Of a DNA stretch of 5,580 nucleotides, positions 5,517-5,580 are shown piece after piece. The translations under genes and the position numbers were made by a program. Within the stretch, counting starts at the first letter, position 1. Each line of letters starts with the position of its first letter. This stretch comes from Chloroflexota bacterium (GTDB taxonomy: Bacteria; Chloroflexota; Anaerolineae; J102), in NCBI GenBank assembly GCA_013152695.1, contig JAADFV010000177.1, positions 1 to 5,580 on the forward strand. The letters are read 5' to 3'. Under the pieces are notes generated by a model that saw nothing but the letters and a program-made list of their open reading frames with translations, ran no database searches and was not told the DNA's origin.

Positions 5517-5580
5517 TCACGGACGAAAATAGGCGGCTAACCGCATCCGTGAGCCGGCGGGTTCATCCTATTTTCGTCCG
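5517..5580. repeat. 14-bp perfect inverted repeat reaching the window edge, with inner arms
   Basis: CGGACGAAAATAGG (5520-5533) and CCTATTTTCGTCCG (5567-5580) are exact reverse complements; the right arm ends on the last base, so the repeat may extend further. Inside, CGGCT (5534-5538) pairs with AGCCG (5552-5556). TCACGGA (5517-5523) can alternatively pair with TCCGTGA (5546-5552). It could be one end of a REP/BIME-like or MITE-like element, or a structured RNA; no gene within it is visible. Confidence 0.7.

Larger units (their letters stand above)
5263..5580. other. Noncoding stretch upstream of yqeC-mocA
   Basis: No convincing gene is visible on either strand in these 318 bases. The part next to yqeC-mocA (5320-5390) is AT-richer and holds the candidate promoter. 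A dispersed-repeat-like motif follows at about 5407-5426, and the GC-rich rest (about 5461-5580) is made of overlapping palindromes. These are listed separately. Confidence 0.6.

Overview
The window is a bacterial chromosomal segment with every supportable gene on the minus strand, so transcription runs from high to low coordinates. It holds the start of a respiratory complex I operon, in the order nuoA, nuoB, nuoC-D, nuoE-F (last gene cut by the left edge). Upstream of it, on the same strand, is a fused molybdenum-hydroxylase maturation gene (YqeC domain plus MocA-type nucleotidyltransferase). The protein flavour, moderate GC, purine/pyrimidine heptad repeats and spacer motifs suggest an uncultured or environmental Chloroflexota (Anaerolineae-like) bacterium. 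That assignment is an impression from the sequence, not a computed placement.

Layout by transcription order. Positions 5580-5263: no gene, but a palindrome-rich right end (5467-5580), a short dispersed-repeat-like motif (about 5407-5426) and a candidate extended -10 promoter (5332-5340). Positions 5262-3934: yqeC-mocA fusion, 442 aa. Positions 3933-3793: intergenic, with a near-consensus sigma70 promoter (TTGACA-N18-TAGAAT, 3846-3875) driving the nuo genes. Positions 3792-3439: nuoA. Positions 3374-2835: nuoB. Positions 2780-1032: nuoCD fusion. Positions 1031-764: a 268-base gap inside the operon filled with inverted repeats and a heptamer tandem repeat. Positions 763-1: a continuous frame joining a complete NuoE domain to the start of NuoF.

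The four nuo products are the peripheral-arm and arm-base subunits of proton-pumping NADH:quinone oxidoreductase. NuoE-F takes electrons from NADH through FMN (N1a lies in NuoE), NuoB carries the terminal N2 cluster, NuoC-D forms the quinone site, and NuoA anchors this to the membrane arm. nuoG-N would be expected beyond the left edge. The most unusual points are the in-frame NuoE-NuoF fusion alongside the NuoC-NuoD fusion, the YqeC-MocA fusion, the repeat-filled gap inside the operon, and the multi-arm palindrome at the right edge. No CRISPR array, transposase, tRNA, rRNA or defence gene was seen, and nothing here amounts to a clearly novel system.
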